Part shown: positions 36,597 to 46,276 of the stretch, piece by piece | Numbering within the stretch: the stretch's first letter is position 1 | Layout: each line of letters begins with the position of its first letter | Source of the DNA: an uncultured Pelagibacteraceae bacterium | GTDB taxonomy: Bacteria > Pseudomonadota > Alphaproteobacteria > Pelagibacterales > Pelagibacteraceae | DNA: 64,000 bases | Direction: 5' to 3' | Assembly (NCBI GenBank): GCA_902573235.1 | Contig: CACGIZ010000003.1 | Location: 18,324 to 82,323 of the forward strand | Translations under genes and position numbers: made by a program | Notes under the pieces: generated by a model | Database searches by the model: none | Told to the model about the DNA's origin: nothing | Seen by the model: the letters and a program-made list of their open reading frames with translations, nothing else

Positions 36597-37925
36597 CTAC
36601 GCTACTCTTCTTTCTAAATCTTTTAAACTTTCACCAAATAAAGTATTTTGGTTACTTTTATTAATTTTAACTTTAATTATATTTCCCACATCTTGATCAT
36701 TACCATCAAATATGACTGAAGTCATGTACTCAGATCGACCAAAAAATTTTGTACTTTCATTTATTTTATTTTCTACTAAAACATCTATTTCTTTTTCCTC
36801 AAGCGATTTATTCATTTTAATTTGATTTTCAAATAATAGATTTTGAACTTTTTCCAATCTTTTGAGTGATATTTTTCTATCAATAGGTTTTAAAGTTGAA
36901 GCAGCTGTGCCTGGTCTTGGACTAAATATGAAAGAAAAAGAATTTATGAATTTAATGCTTCTAATTAAATCACATGTTGCTTCAAAATCTTCCTCATTTT
37001 CTCCTGGATAACCAATTATAAAATCACTTGAAAATTCAATTTTTGAATTAATGGATCTTAGTTTTTCATATATTTTCATATAATCACTTATTAAGTGTTT
37101 TCTATTCATTAACCTAAGAACTTTGTCAGATCCACTTTGAATAGGTAAGTGTACTAATGGCATTAGTTTTTTTGAGATAGTATAAACGTTTATAAGATCA
37201 CCTGACATATCTCTAGGGTGGGATGTTGTGTATCTTATTCTTTTTATTTCTGGCAATTTATCTATTTCAAGAATCAAATCTGATAACCTATAATTATTAT
37301 CTTTGTAGGCATTAACATTTTGACCTAATAGAGTAATTTCACAAACACCATTATCGGATAAAAATTTTGCCTCATCAACAATTTTATCAAAAGAGCGAGA
37401 ATATTCAGGACCTCTTGTGAATGGGACTACACAAAAATTACAAAATTTATCACAGCCTTCCTGTATAGTTAAAAATGAAGATATTTTTTTGGTTGAATTC
37501 TTTATTTCGTCTAAATAATTAAATTTTGATATAGCATCAAAATTTGTTTCATCTAATTTTTTTTGCTTATTCAAATATTCTTCAATTTTGCTGTTTAACT
37601 TATGATATGATTGTGGTCCAATTACTATGTCAATGTAAGGCTCTCTTTTTAACATCTCTTCATTTTCTGCTTGAGCTACACAACCAGCTACTATTACAAT
37701 AGGTTTTTTTTTTGATCTAAAATTTTTTTTAACCCTTCCTATTTCATGATAGACTTTCTCTTTTGCTTTATCTCTTATATGACAAGTGTTTAACAAATAA
37801 ATGTTTGTCTCTTCTAATTTTTCAGTTTTGTAAAAACCTATTTTTTTGACAGTATCGAATATACGATTGGAGTCGTATTCATTCATTTGACATCCAAAGG
37901 TTTTGATAAAAATTTTTTTACTCAT
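36597..37925 (-). CDS. miaB: tRNA-2-methylthio-N6-dimethylallyladenosine synthase
   Basis: Radical-SAM methylthiotransferase modifying A37 of tRNAs reading UNN codons, including the tRNA-Leu(CAA) of this window. The 442-residue protein has the N-terminal cluster cysteines in FGCQMNEYDS, NTCHIRDKA and AGCVAQAE, the radical-SAM motif CDKFCNFC, and a C-terminal TRAM domain. It overlaps fur by 8 bp. Confidence 0.96.
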   Translation of the reverse strand: MSKKIFIKTFGCQMNEYDSNRIFDTVKKIGFYKTEKLEETNIYLLNTCHIRDKAKEKVYHEIGRVKKNFRSKKKPIVIVAGCVAQAENEEMLKREPYIDIVIGPQSYHKLNSKIEEYLNKQKKLDETNFDAISKFNYLDEIKNSTKKISSFLTIQEGCDKFCNFCVVPFTRGPEYSRSFDKIVDEAKFLSDNGVCEITLLGQNVNAYKDNNYRLSDLILEIDKLPEIKRIRYTTSHPRDMSGDLINVYTISKKLMPLVHLPIQSGSDKVLRLMNRKHLISDYMKIYEKLRSINSKIEFSSDFIIGYPGENEEDFEATCDLIRSIKFINSFSFIFSPRPGTAASTLKPIDRKISLKRLEKVQNLLFENQIKMNKSLEEKEIDVLVENKINESTKFFGRSEYMTSVIFDGNDQDVGNIIKVKINKSNQNTLFGESLKDLERRVA

Positions 37926-38337
37926 CTTTTGAGTTTACTTTAACTCCGTACAGCTCAAGCTTATGATCAACTAGTTTATAGCCATACTTTTCTGCAACCT
38001 TTTTTTGTAATTTTTCAATTTCTTCGTCTACAAATTCTATTATTTCACCAGTTTTAACATCAATAAGATGATCGTGGTGACCTTCATTTAATTCTTCATA
38101 TCGTGCTTTACCACCTTTAAACTCGTGTTTTGTAAGTATGCCAGATTCTTCAAATAATTTTACAGTTCTATATACTGTAGCAATGCTAATTTTAGAATCA
38201 ATTTTAGAAACCCTGCTATAAAGTTCATCTACATCTGGATGATCTGAAGACTCAGACATCACTTTTGCAATTATTCGTCTTTGATCTGTTAGTTTAACTC
38301 CTTTGGATAAACATTTTTCTTCAATAGTTTCTGACAT
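37918..38337 (-). CDS. fur: Fur/Mur-family metal-responsive repressor
   Basis: A 139-residue winged-helix regulator: KLTDQRRIIAKVM and SIATVYRTVKLFEESGIL for DNA binding, GHHDHLIDVKTGEIIEF for the regulatory metal site. It lacks the CxxC structural zinc motif of E. coli Fur, as in the alphaproteobacterial group that often responds to manganese (Mur), so iron versus manganese cannot be decided. It is distinct from Irr near 20.8 kb, giving the two-regulator set typical of this class. tsaB lies 8 bp upstream. Confidence 0.9.
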   Translation of the reverse strand: MSETIEEKCLSKGVKLTDQRRIIAKVMSESSDHPDVDELYSRVSKIDSKISIATVYRTVKLFEESGILTKHEFKGGKARYEELNEGHHDHLIDVKTGEIIEFVDEEIEKLQKKVAEKYGYKLVDHKLELYGVKVNSKDE

Positions 38338-38345
38338 AAGTGATT

Positions 38346-38732
38346 TTAACTCGAATAAATAGGATTAATCAAATTTTTTTCAACATTAAATTTCTCACAA
38401 AGTTTAGGTATATTTTCATATTTAACTTCATTCTTTTCATTAAAATCATCAAAACTGAAGGAATAATAGTCTACTTTATATGCCAAATGCATTGCTTTGA
38501 CAATTGAAAAAGAATTTCTTATTCCAGCAAAACTACCAGGCCCTCTATTTACGTAAATTTGAGATATATTTTTTAAGTCCAATTTTTTTTTATCAAAAAA
38601 TTCCTTAATAAGTAGTATTAATTTTTCATAATTAGTTTTGGTATTTTCATAAGTAATACTATAATTATTATCCTTATTCATGATCATTAAAAAAATTTCA
38701 TTTTTAGTAGCGTCAATTATAAGTTTATTCAT
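38346..38732 (-). CDS. tsaB: TsaB-like tRNA threonylcarbamoyladenosine protein, short form
   Basis: Partner of TsaD in t6A37 tRNA modification. The 128-residue protein keeps the ASKHA N-terminus MNKLIIDATKNEIFL and the diagnostic NRGPGSFAGIRNSFSIVKAM, but is far shorter than the usual 200-230 residues: most of the second lobe is gone and the chain ends at NPIYSS without a frameshift trace downstream. rimI, which normally follows, is absent; fur follows directly. Its first 53 bp overlap the divergent deacetylase gene. Confidence 0.8.
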   Translation of the reverse strand: MNKLIIDATKNEIFLMIMNKDNNYSITYENTKTNYEKLILLIKEFFDKKKLDLKNISQIYVNRGPGSFAGIRNSFSIVKAMHLAYKVDYYSFSFDDFNEKNEVKYENIPKLCEKFNVEKNLINPIYSS

Positions 38733-39741
38733 TTTTCAACTCTTGTATGTAGGTAATTCTAATTCAGAAGATTATAATAGCAAATACTTTTCTGATGATG
38801 AAGGTATACTATCATTAATGTATCATCGTTTTAATGAAAACAAATATCCATCTACAAATATTAAAATGGATATATTCAATGAACAAATGAATATTATCAA
38901 AAATCAGGGATATGATTTTTATGACCCAAAAAATTTTTTAGATGAAATCAATGAACCAAAAAATAAAAAAAAAATTTTAATTACTATTGATGATGGATTT
39001 AAATCTTTTTATAATGAAGCCTGGCCTTATCTTAAGAAAAACAAAATTCCATTTATCTTATTTGTTTCTACAGAGCCTGTAGGTAAAAAAGGTTATATGA
39101 GTTGGGAAGAAATAAAAGAAATAGATAATTCAGAAATTGGATATATTGGACATCATTCGCATACTCATGAATACTTAATCGATATGAAAAGTTCGGAGTT
39201 TATTAATGATATAGAAACAGCTACAAAAATATTCAAAAAAAAGTTAGGGTATGTTCCAAAAATTTTTTCATATCCATTTGGTGAATATTCTCTTTTTATG
39301 AAAAAATACATAAAAAGAAATTTTAAGATAGCATTTGGTCAGCACTCAGGGATAATTGATAGAAATAAAGATAAATTTGAATTACCTAGATTTCCTATAA
39401 ATGAAAAATATGGTGAAATTGAGAGATTTAAATCAATAATTAATTATGGTCCTTTAGAATATAAAAGCCTCAAACCAGAAGAAAAAAAATTGGATAAATC
39501 TAACAACCCACCAAAATTAATTGTTGAATTTTTTGATGAACAAAAAAATATAAAAAATATAAATTGTTACTCTAATGATGGTGGTAAATGGAAAAAGCCA
39601 AAACTCAAATATGATAATAATATTTTAATAATTGATTTTGAAAAACCATTTATTCCAAGAAGAGGTAGAGTGAATTGCTCTTTGAATGAAAATGGAAAAT
39701 GGAGATGGTTTGGAACTCAGTTCACAGTAAAGAAAGATTAA
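38680..39741 (+). CDS. Exported polysaccharide deacetylase (NodB-fold)
   Basis: A 353-residue secreted carbohydrate esterase. Residues 1-27 form a signal peptide or anchor; the NodB domain has TIDDGF with Asp104/Asp105, GHHSHTHEY with the metal histidines His159 and His163, and YPFGEYS. A beta-rich C-terminal domain (about 265-353, ending NGKWRWFGTQFTVKKD) resembles a carbohydrate-binding or immunoglobulin-like module. Likely substrates are peptidoglycan or exopolysaccharide N-acetyl groups. The start lies inside tsaB; later in-frame starts would lose the signal peptide. Confidence 0.85.
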   Translation: MIIKKISFLVASIISLFIFQLLYVGNSNSEDYNSKYFSDDEGILSLMYHRFNENKYPSTNIKMDIFNEQMNIIKNQGYDFYDPKNFLDEINEPKNKKKILITIDDGFKSFYNEAWPYLKKNKIPFILFVSTEPVGKKGYMSWEEIKEIDNSEIGYIGHHSHTHEYLIDMKSSEFINDIETATKIFKKKLGYVPKIFSYPFGEYSLFMKKYIKRNFKIAFGQHSGIIDRNKDKFELPRFPINEKYGEIERFKSIINYGPLEYKSLKPEEKKLDKSNNPPKLIVEFFDEQKNIKNINCYSNDGGKWKKPKLKYDNNILIIDFEKPFIPRRGRVNCSLNENGKWRWFGTQFTVKKD

Positions 39742-40811
39742 ATTAAGCTTTCCAATTCAATACTAGAAGGAAGCAATTTTGCATCATCAAAATCTTTTAA
39801 GTTATTTTGCTCTATAATCTTTTGTAAAACTTCAACATATTTTTCACCTGTTTCAGCATAATTTTTCAAATATTCTGCTAGAATCAAACTATCAAGTTCT
39901 TTACCTTGATCTCTTAATTCAGCTCTGGCTTTTCTAAAATCTTTATATGATGAATGCGTATTCAAATTTCTTTGATAAGCTCTGACAGAAGCTTGTAAAA
40001 CATTAAACTTCATTACTTTATGACCTTCATTTTTATCTGAATCTTTAGGTTTGAGTCCTTCGCCAGACCAAGTCCACTGACCAAATAAGGCATTTCCCTC
40101 CTGTGCAAATCTAGAAGTACCCCATCCTGTTTCTTTTGCAGCTTGTGCAAGAGCAAGGGAAACAGGCACTTCATCCATTCTTATTTTTAAAATTGATAAA
40201 TCTCTTGAATTAATTCCATACTGTTTGAATTTTTTATCTAGCCATTTAATTTCTAATTTCGTGTTGTTGCTTTTGTTTATGATTGTAAATAGTCTTTTCC
40301 TATCTATTCGAATGTTATTATTTTCTTTTAAAATTAAGGGCAAAACTATTTGTATAAAGAATTCTTTTCTTTTTTTTGTACTTTCAATCATTTTAATTTC
40401 TTGAGGAAGAAGTGTTAAAGCTACAGGTTTAACCAGTTTTTTTTCTCTTACATCGTTCAGTGAATAATTTGTATCTTCGAATAACTGTTTAATGGTTGAG
40501 GCATTTAATCTTACTGTATCAACTTCTAAATCATTTAGAGTGAATATATCTCTCAATAAATCACTTTCATTCAAAATTTCATTGTTATCTTCAATACCAT
40601 TTTTTTTTTTATTTAATGTATAGGCCAATACAGCTTTTGAATTATTTTGAACTGAATTCAGATCTTTGTTTGCAAAATTAATTATTAATGGAGCAGAATA
40701 AAAAAAGAAAACTACTAGAATTGAGCTTATAAAGATACGTGGCAATGAACCTATATTCTTTTTATCAAAAAATTTAAGTACTTTTATTTTTGATTTATTA
40801 TTTCTAATCAT
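39738..40811 (-). CDS. Bax-like membrane-anchored glucosaminidase
   Basis: A 357-residue protein with a single N-terminal transmembrane segment (about residues 26-47, IFISSILVVFFFYSAPLI) and a periplasmic glucosaminidase domain, with PVSLALAQAAKETGWGTSRF containing the catalytic Glu and NALFGQWTW after it; this is the E. coli Bax pattern. It should cleave peptidoglycan glycan strands. I use the ATG at 40811, 4 bp after the nfu stop; a TTG at 40826 would add five residues. The stop shares TTAA with the convergent deacetylase, another wall-related gene. Confidence 0.85.
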   Translation of the reverse strand: MIRNNKSKIKVLKFFDKKNIGSLPRIFISSILVVFFFYSAPLIINFANKDLNSVQNNSKAVLAYTLNKKKNGIEDNNEILNESDLLRDIFTLNDLEVDTVRLNASTIKQLFEDTNYSLNDVREKKLVKPVALTLLPQEIKMIESTKKRKEFFIQIVLPLILKENNNIRIDRKRLFTIINKSNNTKLEIKWLDKKFKQYGINSRDLSILKIRMDEVPVSLALAQAAKETGWGTSRFAQEGNALFGQWTWSGEGLKPKDSDKNEGHKVMKFNVLQASVRAYQRNLNTHSSYKDFRKARAELRDQGKELDSLILAEYLKNYAETGEKYVEVLQKIIEQNNLKDFDDAKLLPSSIELESLI

Positions 40812-40815
40812 AAAT

Positions 40816-41355
40816 TTATACTGCAATAACCTCTTTTACCTCTGGTATATAATGGCACAAAAGATTTTGAACTCCTTGTTTAAGTGTCATAGTCGAACTT
40901 GGGCATCCTGAACAACTTCCTTGAAGTTGAACTTTAACTATGCCATTTTTAAACTCTTTAAACTTAATATCACCACCATCTTTAGCTACAGCTGGTCTAA
41001 TTTTTTGGTCCAACACTTTTACAATTTTTTTTTCAATTTCTTCTAAATTTTCTTTATCCTCATCTAAACTTTTTTCAATAACACATTCTTTACCTTCATT
41101 ATAAAAATCATTTATCAATGAGATTGCAATATGCTTAATTTCATCCCATGAAATATGCTCAGTTTTGTTAATAGATATAAAATCTTTTCCTAAAAAAATT
41201 CCCTCAACACCATTAATTGATAATAAATTTCTAATTAAATTATTTTTGGTATCATCTTTATTTGTTATTTCATATGAGCCATTGTTTGAAACAAGTTTAC
41301 CAGGTAAAAATTTTAATGAATTTGGATTTGGTGTAGTTTCAGTTTGAACAAACAT
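40816..41355 (-). CDS. Fe-S cluster carrier Nfu (NfuA/NFU1 type)
   Basis: Transfers [4Fe-4S] clusters to target enzymes. The 179-residue protein has an N-terminal Nfu_N domain, MFVQTETTPNPNSLKFLPG, as in mitochondrial NFU1, and a C-terminal NifU domain with DGGDIKFKEF and the cluster cysteines CSGCPSS. MiaB, the CCG-type Fe-S protein and Nth are plausible clients encoded here. The gene begins 52 bp after trpS. Confidence 0.92.
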   Translation of the reverse strand: MFVQTETTPNPNSLKFLPGKLVSNNGSYEITNKDDTKNNLIRNLLSINGVEGIFLGKDFISINKTEHISWDEIKHIAISLINDFYNEGKECVIEKSLDEDKENLEEIEKKIVKVLDQKIRPAVAKDGGDIKFKEFKNGIVKVQLQGSCSGCPSSTMTLKQGVQNLLCHYIPEVKEVIAV

Positions 41356-41407
41356 AACTTATATATAATCTAAAATTTCAAAATTTAAACTTGTTAATAA
41401 AAAAAAT

Positions 41408-42409
41408 TTAAAAACCCATTATTTTATGAATTTCTTTAATCTTCTTTGATGCTATATCATTTGCTTTTTGAGCACCTTCGACTAAGATTTCATCAAGATG
41501 ACCTTTGTCATTTAATAACTTTTTAATTTCAAGTGAAAGTGGAAATATTTTATCAACTAGAACTTGAGTTAAATTTTCTTTAAATTCAGAAAAATTTTTT
41601 CCAGAAAATTCTTTTACAGATTTTTCTAAGTCTATCTTTTTTAAAATTGAATAAATGCCTAATAAATTTCTGGCTTCAGGTCTTTTATCTAAATCTTTTA
41701 TATTTACCGGCATAGGTAAAGGATCAGTTTTAGCTTTTTTAATCTTATTTATGATTTGATCTTGCGTATCGCTTAAATTTATTCGACTCAAATCAGATAT
41801 CTCTGATTTACTCATTTTTTTTAAACCATCTTTAAGACTCATTATTCTTGAAAACTCTTTTTGAATTAAAGGCTCTGGTGCTATAAAAAAATTTTCTACT
41901 TTAAAATCATTGTTAAATTTTTGTGCTATATCTCTACAAAGTTCTAAATGTTGTTTTTGATCATCTCCTACTGGAACATGAGTTGCGTCATACAATAAAA
42001 TATCCGCCGCCATTAGAACTGGATAAGAATAGAGGCCTACACTAGCCTTTTCTTTATCCTTTCCTGCTTTTTCTTTAAATTGTGTCATTCTATTTAACCA
42101 TCCCATTCTGGCAATACAGCCTAAAATCCATGCGGCTTCTGAATGTGCGCTAACTTGAGACTGATTAAAGATAATATTTTTTTTTGGATCTATTCCACTG
42201 GCAATGAAAGTTGCAACAGTTTCGCGAATATTATTTCTAAATTCCTTAGGATCTTGATTTACAGTAATAGCATGGAGATCTACTACACAAAAAATACACT
42301 CATTGTCATTTTCGTTGCTTAAATCTACAAAATTCTTGATGGCACCTAAATAATTGCCCAAATGAAGATTCCCAGTGGGTTGAACACCTGAAAAAATTTT
42401 TTTTCCCAT
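41408..42409 (-). CDS. trpS: Tryptophanyl-tRNA synthetase
   Basis: Class I synthetase charging tRNA-Trp. The 333-residue protein has [19 protein letters not shown] carrying the HIGH-type motif (HLGN), [17 protein letters not shown] for tRNA/tryptophan binding and KKMSKS as the second signature. Length matches the bacterial enzyme. It follows murJ by 3 bp on the same strand. Confidence 0.97.
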   Translation of the reverse strand: MGKKIFSGVQPTGNLHLGNYLGAIKNFVDLSNENDNECIFCVVDLHAITVNQDPKEFRNNIRETVATFIASGIDPKKNIIFNQSQVSAHSEAAWILGCIARMGWLNRMTQFKEKAGKDKEKASVGLYSYPVLMAADILLYDATHVPVGDDQKQHLELCRDIAQKFNNDFKVENFFIAPEPLIQKEFSRIMSLKDGLKKMSKSEISDLSRINLSDTQDQIINKIKKAKTDPLPMPVNIKDLDKRPEARNLLGIYSILKKIDLEKSVKEFSGKNFSEFKENLTQVLVDKIFPLSLEIKKLLNDKGHLDEILVEGAQKANDIASKKIKEIHKIMGF

Positions 42410-42412
42410 AAG

Positions 42413-43942
42413 TTAATACCTTAATTGAAGATCTTTATAATTAAAAGCTTTGATAAAAAATGATAGTAGTAAATAGAAACTTAAGGTCAATAAAACCGAA
42501 AGAATTAAATAAAACGATTTGAAATGAGAATCATAAATTAACTGATTTTTAAATATAAAAATTAGATAATTAAAAAATATTCCCATAATGATTGATGCTA
42601 AAACTATTTTAAAAAAGCTTACTAAAAACGAGGCATTAAACTCAAACAAATCTTTATTTCTTAGATAAATAAACAAAATTATAGAATTAAACCAAGATGA
42701 AATCGTAGTAGCTATTGGAATAATTATAAATCCAATACTTTTAAAATAGTATAGACTTATAAAAATATTTATAAATACGGAAATTAGAGAGATATAAAAC
42801 GGAGTTTTGGTGTCATTATTAGCAAAGAAAAAAGTGGAAAAAACTTTTATGAAAGCAAAGGCTGGTAAACCTAAACCAAAATAAAAAAGTGCTTTTGCTG
42901 AGTTTAAAACTGCATCATTGGTAAATGAGCCATAACCAAATAAAGCTGAAACTATTTCTTCGGAACCTATAAATAATGCAACAGAAGCAGGTAAACTTAA
43001 AAACATACTTAATTCTAGTGCTTTATTTTGAATAAGTAGAACTTTAATCTTTTTTTTAAGGTAAACATGTTTTGAGAGTTGAGGAAGAACAACTACACCG
43101 ATTGCAATTCCAGCTATTGCTAAGTTTATTTGATAAATCCTATCAGCATAATAAAGATATGAAACTGCACTTGTTTGAAATGAAGCAATAATTGTTCCGA
43201 TTAATATATTTATTTGTGTAACTCCTGATGAAAAAATACTTGGTAGTAATTTTTTAAAAAAATTTTTTACTTTGTTATTAATGGTAATTTTAAAATTTAT
43301 TTTTATTGAAAAAAATTTTTTTACAAATTTATATAAAAAAAATAGCTGTATTAAACCTGCTATAGAAACTCCAAATGATAGATAAAAAACTAATTCATCG
43401 CCAAAATAATTTCCACAAAAAAGAATTCCAATCATTACAATATTCAAAATAATTGGTGCAGCTGATGCAGCTGCAAACTTATTATGAGAATTAAGTATAC
43501 CAGCAAAAAAAGAGGACAGGCTTACAAACATTAAAAAAGGAAAGGTAATTCTTGTTAAATCCGTTGCAACTTTAATCTTTTCACTATCTTCAACAAATCC
43601 TGGAGCGATTAAACTAACCACTATAGGCATAAAAATTTCTGCAACTAAAACTAAAAAAAGTAAAGCTAAAAATAATAAATTAAAAATTTCATTTGCAAAA
43701 ATATTTGATTTTTTTTTTCCTTGAGCTAATTCTGAAGTATAGCTTGGTACAAATGCAGCATTAAATGTGCCTTCAGCAAACAGTCTTCTAAAAGTGTTAG
43801 GAATCCTGAAGGCCACAAAAAAAGCATCAGCTAAAAAACTTGTACCTAAAAAAATTGCAATTAAGATATCTCTTAAATAACCAAGTAATCTGCTGATTAT
43901 AGTATAAAATCCAAAAGTGCCTGTTGACTTAACTAAATTCAT
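42413..43942 (-). CDS. murJ: Lipid II flippase MurJ
   Basis: MOP-superfamily inner-membrane flippase exporting lipid II for peptidoglycan synthesis. The 509-residue protein has about 14 hydrophobic segments and the conserved N-terminal GFYTIISRLLGYLRDILIA, AFFVAFRIPNTFRRLFAEG with the essential Arg residues, and FNAAFVPSYT. It is divergent from maeB across 50 bp and begins the murJ-trpS pair. Confidence 0.95.
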   Translation of the reverse strand: MNLVKSTGTFGFYTIISRLLGYLRDILIAIFLGTSFLADAFFVAFRIPNTFRRLFAEGTFNAAFVPSYTSELAQGKKKSNIFANEIFNLLFLALLFLVLVAEIFMPIVVSLIAPGFVEDSEKIKVATDLTRITFPFLMFVSLSSFFAGILNSHNKFAAASAAPIILNIVMIGILFCGNYFGDELVFYLSFGVSIAGLIQLFFLYKFVKKFFSIKINFKITINNKVKNFFKKLLPSIFSSGVTQINILIGTIIASFQTSAVSYLYYADRIYQINLAIAGIAIGVVVLPQLSKHVYLKKKIKVLLIQNKALELSMFLSLPASVALFIGSEEIVSALFGYGSFTNDAVLNSAKALFYFGLGLPAFAFIKVFSTFFFANNDTKTPFYISLISVFINIFISLYYFKSIGFIIIPIATTISSWFNSIILFIYLRNKDLFEFNASFLVSFFKIVLASIIMGIFFNYLIFIFKNQLIYDSHFKSFYLILSVLLTLSFYLLLSFFIKAFNYKDLQLRY

Positions 43943-43992
43943 AAATCATATTAGTCTTAATTTTACCCCATTTGTACACCTAATTAACGTAA

Positions 43993-46275
43993 ATGAAAAA
44001 AACAAAAATTGATCATTACACTGATAAGGAAGCTTTAGATTTTCATAGTCATAAGAAGCCAGGAAAGATTGAAATATCTTCCTCAAAAAATATGACTTCA
44101 AAAAGAGATCTTGCATTAGCATATTCTCCAGGAGTTGCAGCTCCTGTAAGAGCAATCAGTGATAATCCCGATGCAGTGTTTGATTATACTAGTAAAGGAA
44201 ATCTTGTTGCTGTCATAAGCAACGGGTCAGCGATTTTAGGTATGGGAAATTTAGGTGCTTTAGCCTCCAAACCAGTTATGGAAGGTAAAGCAGTTTTGTT
44301 TAAAAGATTTGCAGATATTGACTCCATTGATCTTGAAATAGACTCATCAGACCCTAATGAAATTATTAATAGTATAAAAAATTTTGCACCAAGTTTTGGT
44401 GGTATAAATCTTGAGGATATAGCTGCCCCAGATTGTTTTGTTATTGAGGAAAAACTTCAAGAAATATTAGATATACCCGTATTTCATGATGATCAACATG
44501 GAACAGCAATTATTACTACTGCTGCATTAATTAATGCACTGGATATCAGCAAAAAAAAGATTGATAAAATAAAAGTAGTTGTTAATGGTGCTGGAGCCTC
44601 AGCGATGGCATGTACCAATTTGTTTAAAAAAAGTGGTGTGCCTCAAAAAAATATTACAATGGTTGATAGGACAGGTGTGATCTTCAAAGGAAGAGAAAAT
44701 TTAAATCAATGGAAATCTGATCATGCGATAGATACTAAGGATCGAACATTAGATGATGCTATTAAAAATGCTGATGTATTTTTAGGTTTGTCAGCGAAAG
44801 GAGCTTTAACAAAAGATATGGTTAAAAAAATGGCCAAGAAACCAATAATATTTGCATGTGCTAACCCAGATCCTGAAATTACACCAGAGGAAATTGAGGA
44901 GGTCAGAGATGATGCAATTATTGCAACAGGAAGGTCAGATTACCCTAATCAAGTAAATAATCTAATTGGATTTCCATATATTTTTAGAGGTGCTTTAGAT
45001 GTTAGATCAAAAACTATAAATGAAGAAATGAAAGTTGCAGCTGCAAATGCAATAGCTAATTTAGCAAAAGAGGATGTGCCAGATGAAGTTGTTGCTGCAA
45101 TGGGAGGTGAAAGACCCCACTATGGTAAAGATTATATAATTCCATCAACATTTGATCCAAGATTAATAAGTGTAATACCTTTGGCTGTTGCTAAAGCTGC
45201 AATTGATACCGGTGTAGCAAGAAAAAAAATTGAAAATTTTGACTTATATAAAGATCAACTAAAACAAAGACTAGACCCCACAGTAACAATTATGCAAGGT
45301 GTACATAGTTATATTAAGAAAAAACAAAAAAAAGTTGTTTTTGCTGATGGTGAAGATGAAAATACGCTTAAAGCAGCCATAGCATTCAAAAATTCAAAAC
45401 TTGGAATACCTATTTTAGTTGGAAAAGAAGAATTGATCAAAAATCAAATAAAAAAAATTGGCTATAATGAAAATTTCGACATTGAGATTGTTAATTCAAA
45501 AGATAAAGAGAAGAGAGAAAAATATGTAAAACACTTATTTAAAAAACTTCAAAGACAAAAAGGAATGCTGGAATGGGATTGTGATAGACTCATAAGAAAT
45601 GATAGGGTGATTTGGTCTTCTTGTATGGTTGCTTGCGGTGATGCGGATGCAATGGTGACTGGTAATACTAGAAGATATTCTGCCTCTTTAGAAAAAATAA
45701 CTCAAGTAGTAGAACCGAGAGATGGGGAAATTATGTTTGGTTTAAATTTAATTGTTAATAGAGGTAAAACAATTTTTTTATGTGATACCTCAGTAATTGA
45801 ATACCCTGATGCCAGACAACTCGCAGAAATGGCAAAATCGGCAGCTAGAGTAGTAAGACTTTTTGGTTTTGATCCTAAAATTGCTTTTTTGTCTCATTCA
45901 ACTTTCGGTCAACCAGCTACAGATAGAACTAAAAGATTAAGCGATGCAGTTGAAATACTGAAAAAAGAAAAAGTAAACTTTAAATTTGATGGTGAAATGC
46001 AGCCAGACGTTGCTTTGGAAGAGATTTATAAAGAACTTTATCCATTTTCTGAAATCGTTGGGAATTCAAATATTTTAATTATGCCAAGCCAGCATAGTGC
46101 TGCAATTTCATATAAGATGATAAAATCGATGAGTAGAGCAAAGGTTATTGGACCATTACTAATTGGTTTAGGGCTACCAATTGAAATCGCACCACTCAGA
46201 ACCTCAACATCAGAAATAATAAATTTAGCTTCGATTGCAGCTTATTCTGCGGATGTAATTGAGTATAAAAAATAA
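43993..46275 (+). CDS. maeB: NADP-type malic enzyme with phosphotransacetylase-like C-domain
   Basis: Oxidatively decarboxylates malate to pyruvate. In the 760-residue protein the malic N-domain (about 1-160) has LALAYSPGVAAPV, FKRFADIDSID and HDDQHGTAI; the Rossmann domain has VVNGAGASAMACTNL (about 195) and FACANPDPEI. The last 330 residues resemble phosphotransacetylase (FADGEDENTLKAA; CGDADAMVTGNTRRY), which is usually allosteric rather than catalytic in MaeB proteins. Its stop is 1 bp from that of the convergent BON lipoprotein. Confidence 0.95.
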   Translation: MKKTKIDHYTDKEALDFHSHKKPGKIEISSSKNMTSKRDLALAYSPGVAAPVRAISDNPDAVFDYTSKGNLVAVISNGSAILGMGNLGALASKPVMEGKAVLFKRFADIDSIDLEIDSSDPNEIINSIKNFAPSFGGINLEDIAAPDCFVIEEKLQEILDIPVFHDDQHGTAIITTAALINALDISKKKIDKIKVVVNGAGASAMACTNLFKKSGVPQKNITMVDRTGVIFKGRENLNQWKSDHAIDTKDRTLDDAIKNADVFLGLSAKGALTKDMVKKMAKKPIIFACANPDPEITPEEIEEVRDDAIIATGRSDYPNQVNNLIGFPYIFRGALDVRSKTINEEMKVAAANAIANLAKEDVPDEVVAAMGGERPHYGKDYIIPSTFDPRLISVIPLAVAKAAIDTGVARKKIENFDLYKDQLKQRLDPTVTIMQGVHSYIKKKQKKVVFADGEDENTLKAAIAFKNSKLGIPILVGKEELIKNQIKKIGYNENFDIEIVNSKDKEKREKYVKHLFKKLQRQKGMLEWDCDRLIRNDRVIWSSCMVACGDADAMVTGNTRRYSASLEKITQVVEPRDGEIMFGLNLIVNRGKTIFLCDTSVIEYPDARQLAEMAKSAARVVRLFGFDPKIAFLSHSTFGQPATDRTKRLSDAVEILKKEKVNFKFDGEMQPDVALEEIYKELYPFSEIVGNSNILIMPSQHSAAISYKMIKSMSRAKVIGPLLIGLGLPIEIAPLRTSTSEIINLASIAAYSADVIEYKK

Positions 46276-46276
46276 A

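Noticed and set aside
41356..41407. Third copy of the Irr-like dyad before the Nfu gene
   Set aside because: The segment TTATATATAATCTAAAAT shares only part of the 18-mer and loses the 7-1-7 symmetry; likely chance in AT-rich sequence.
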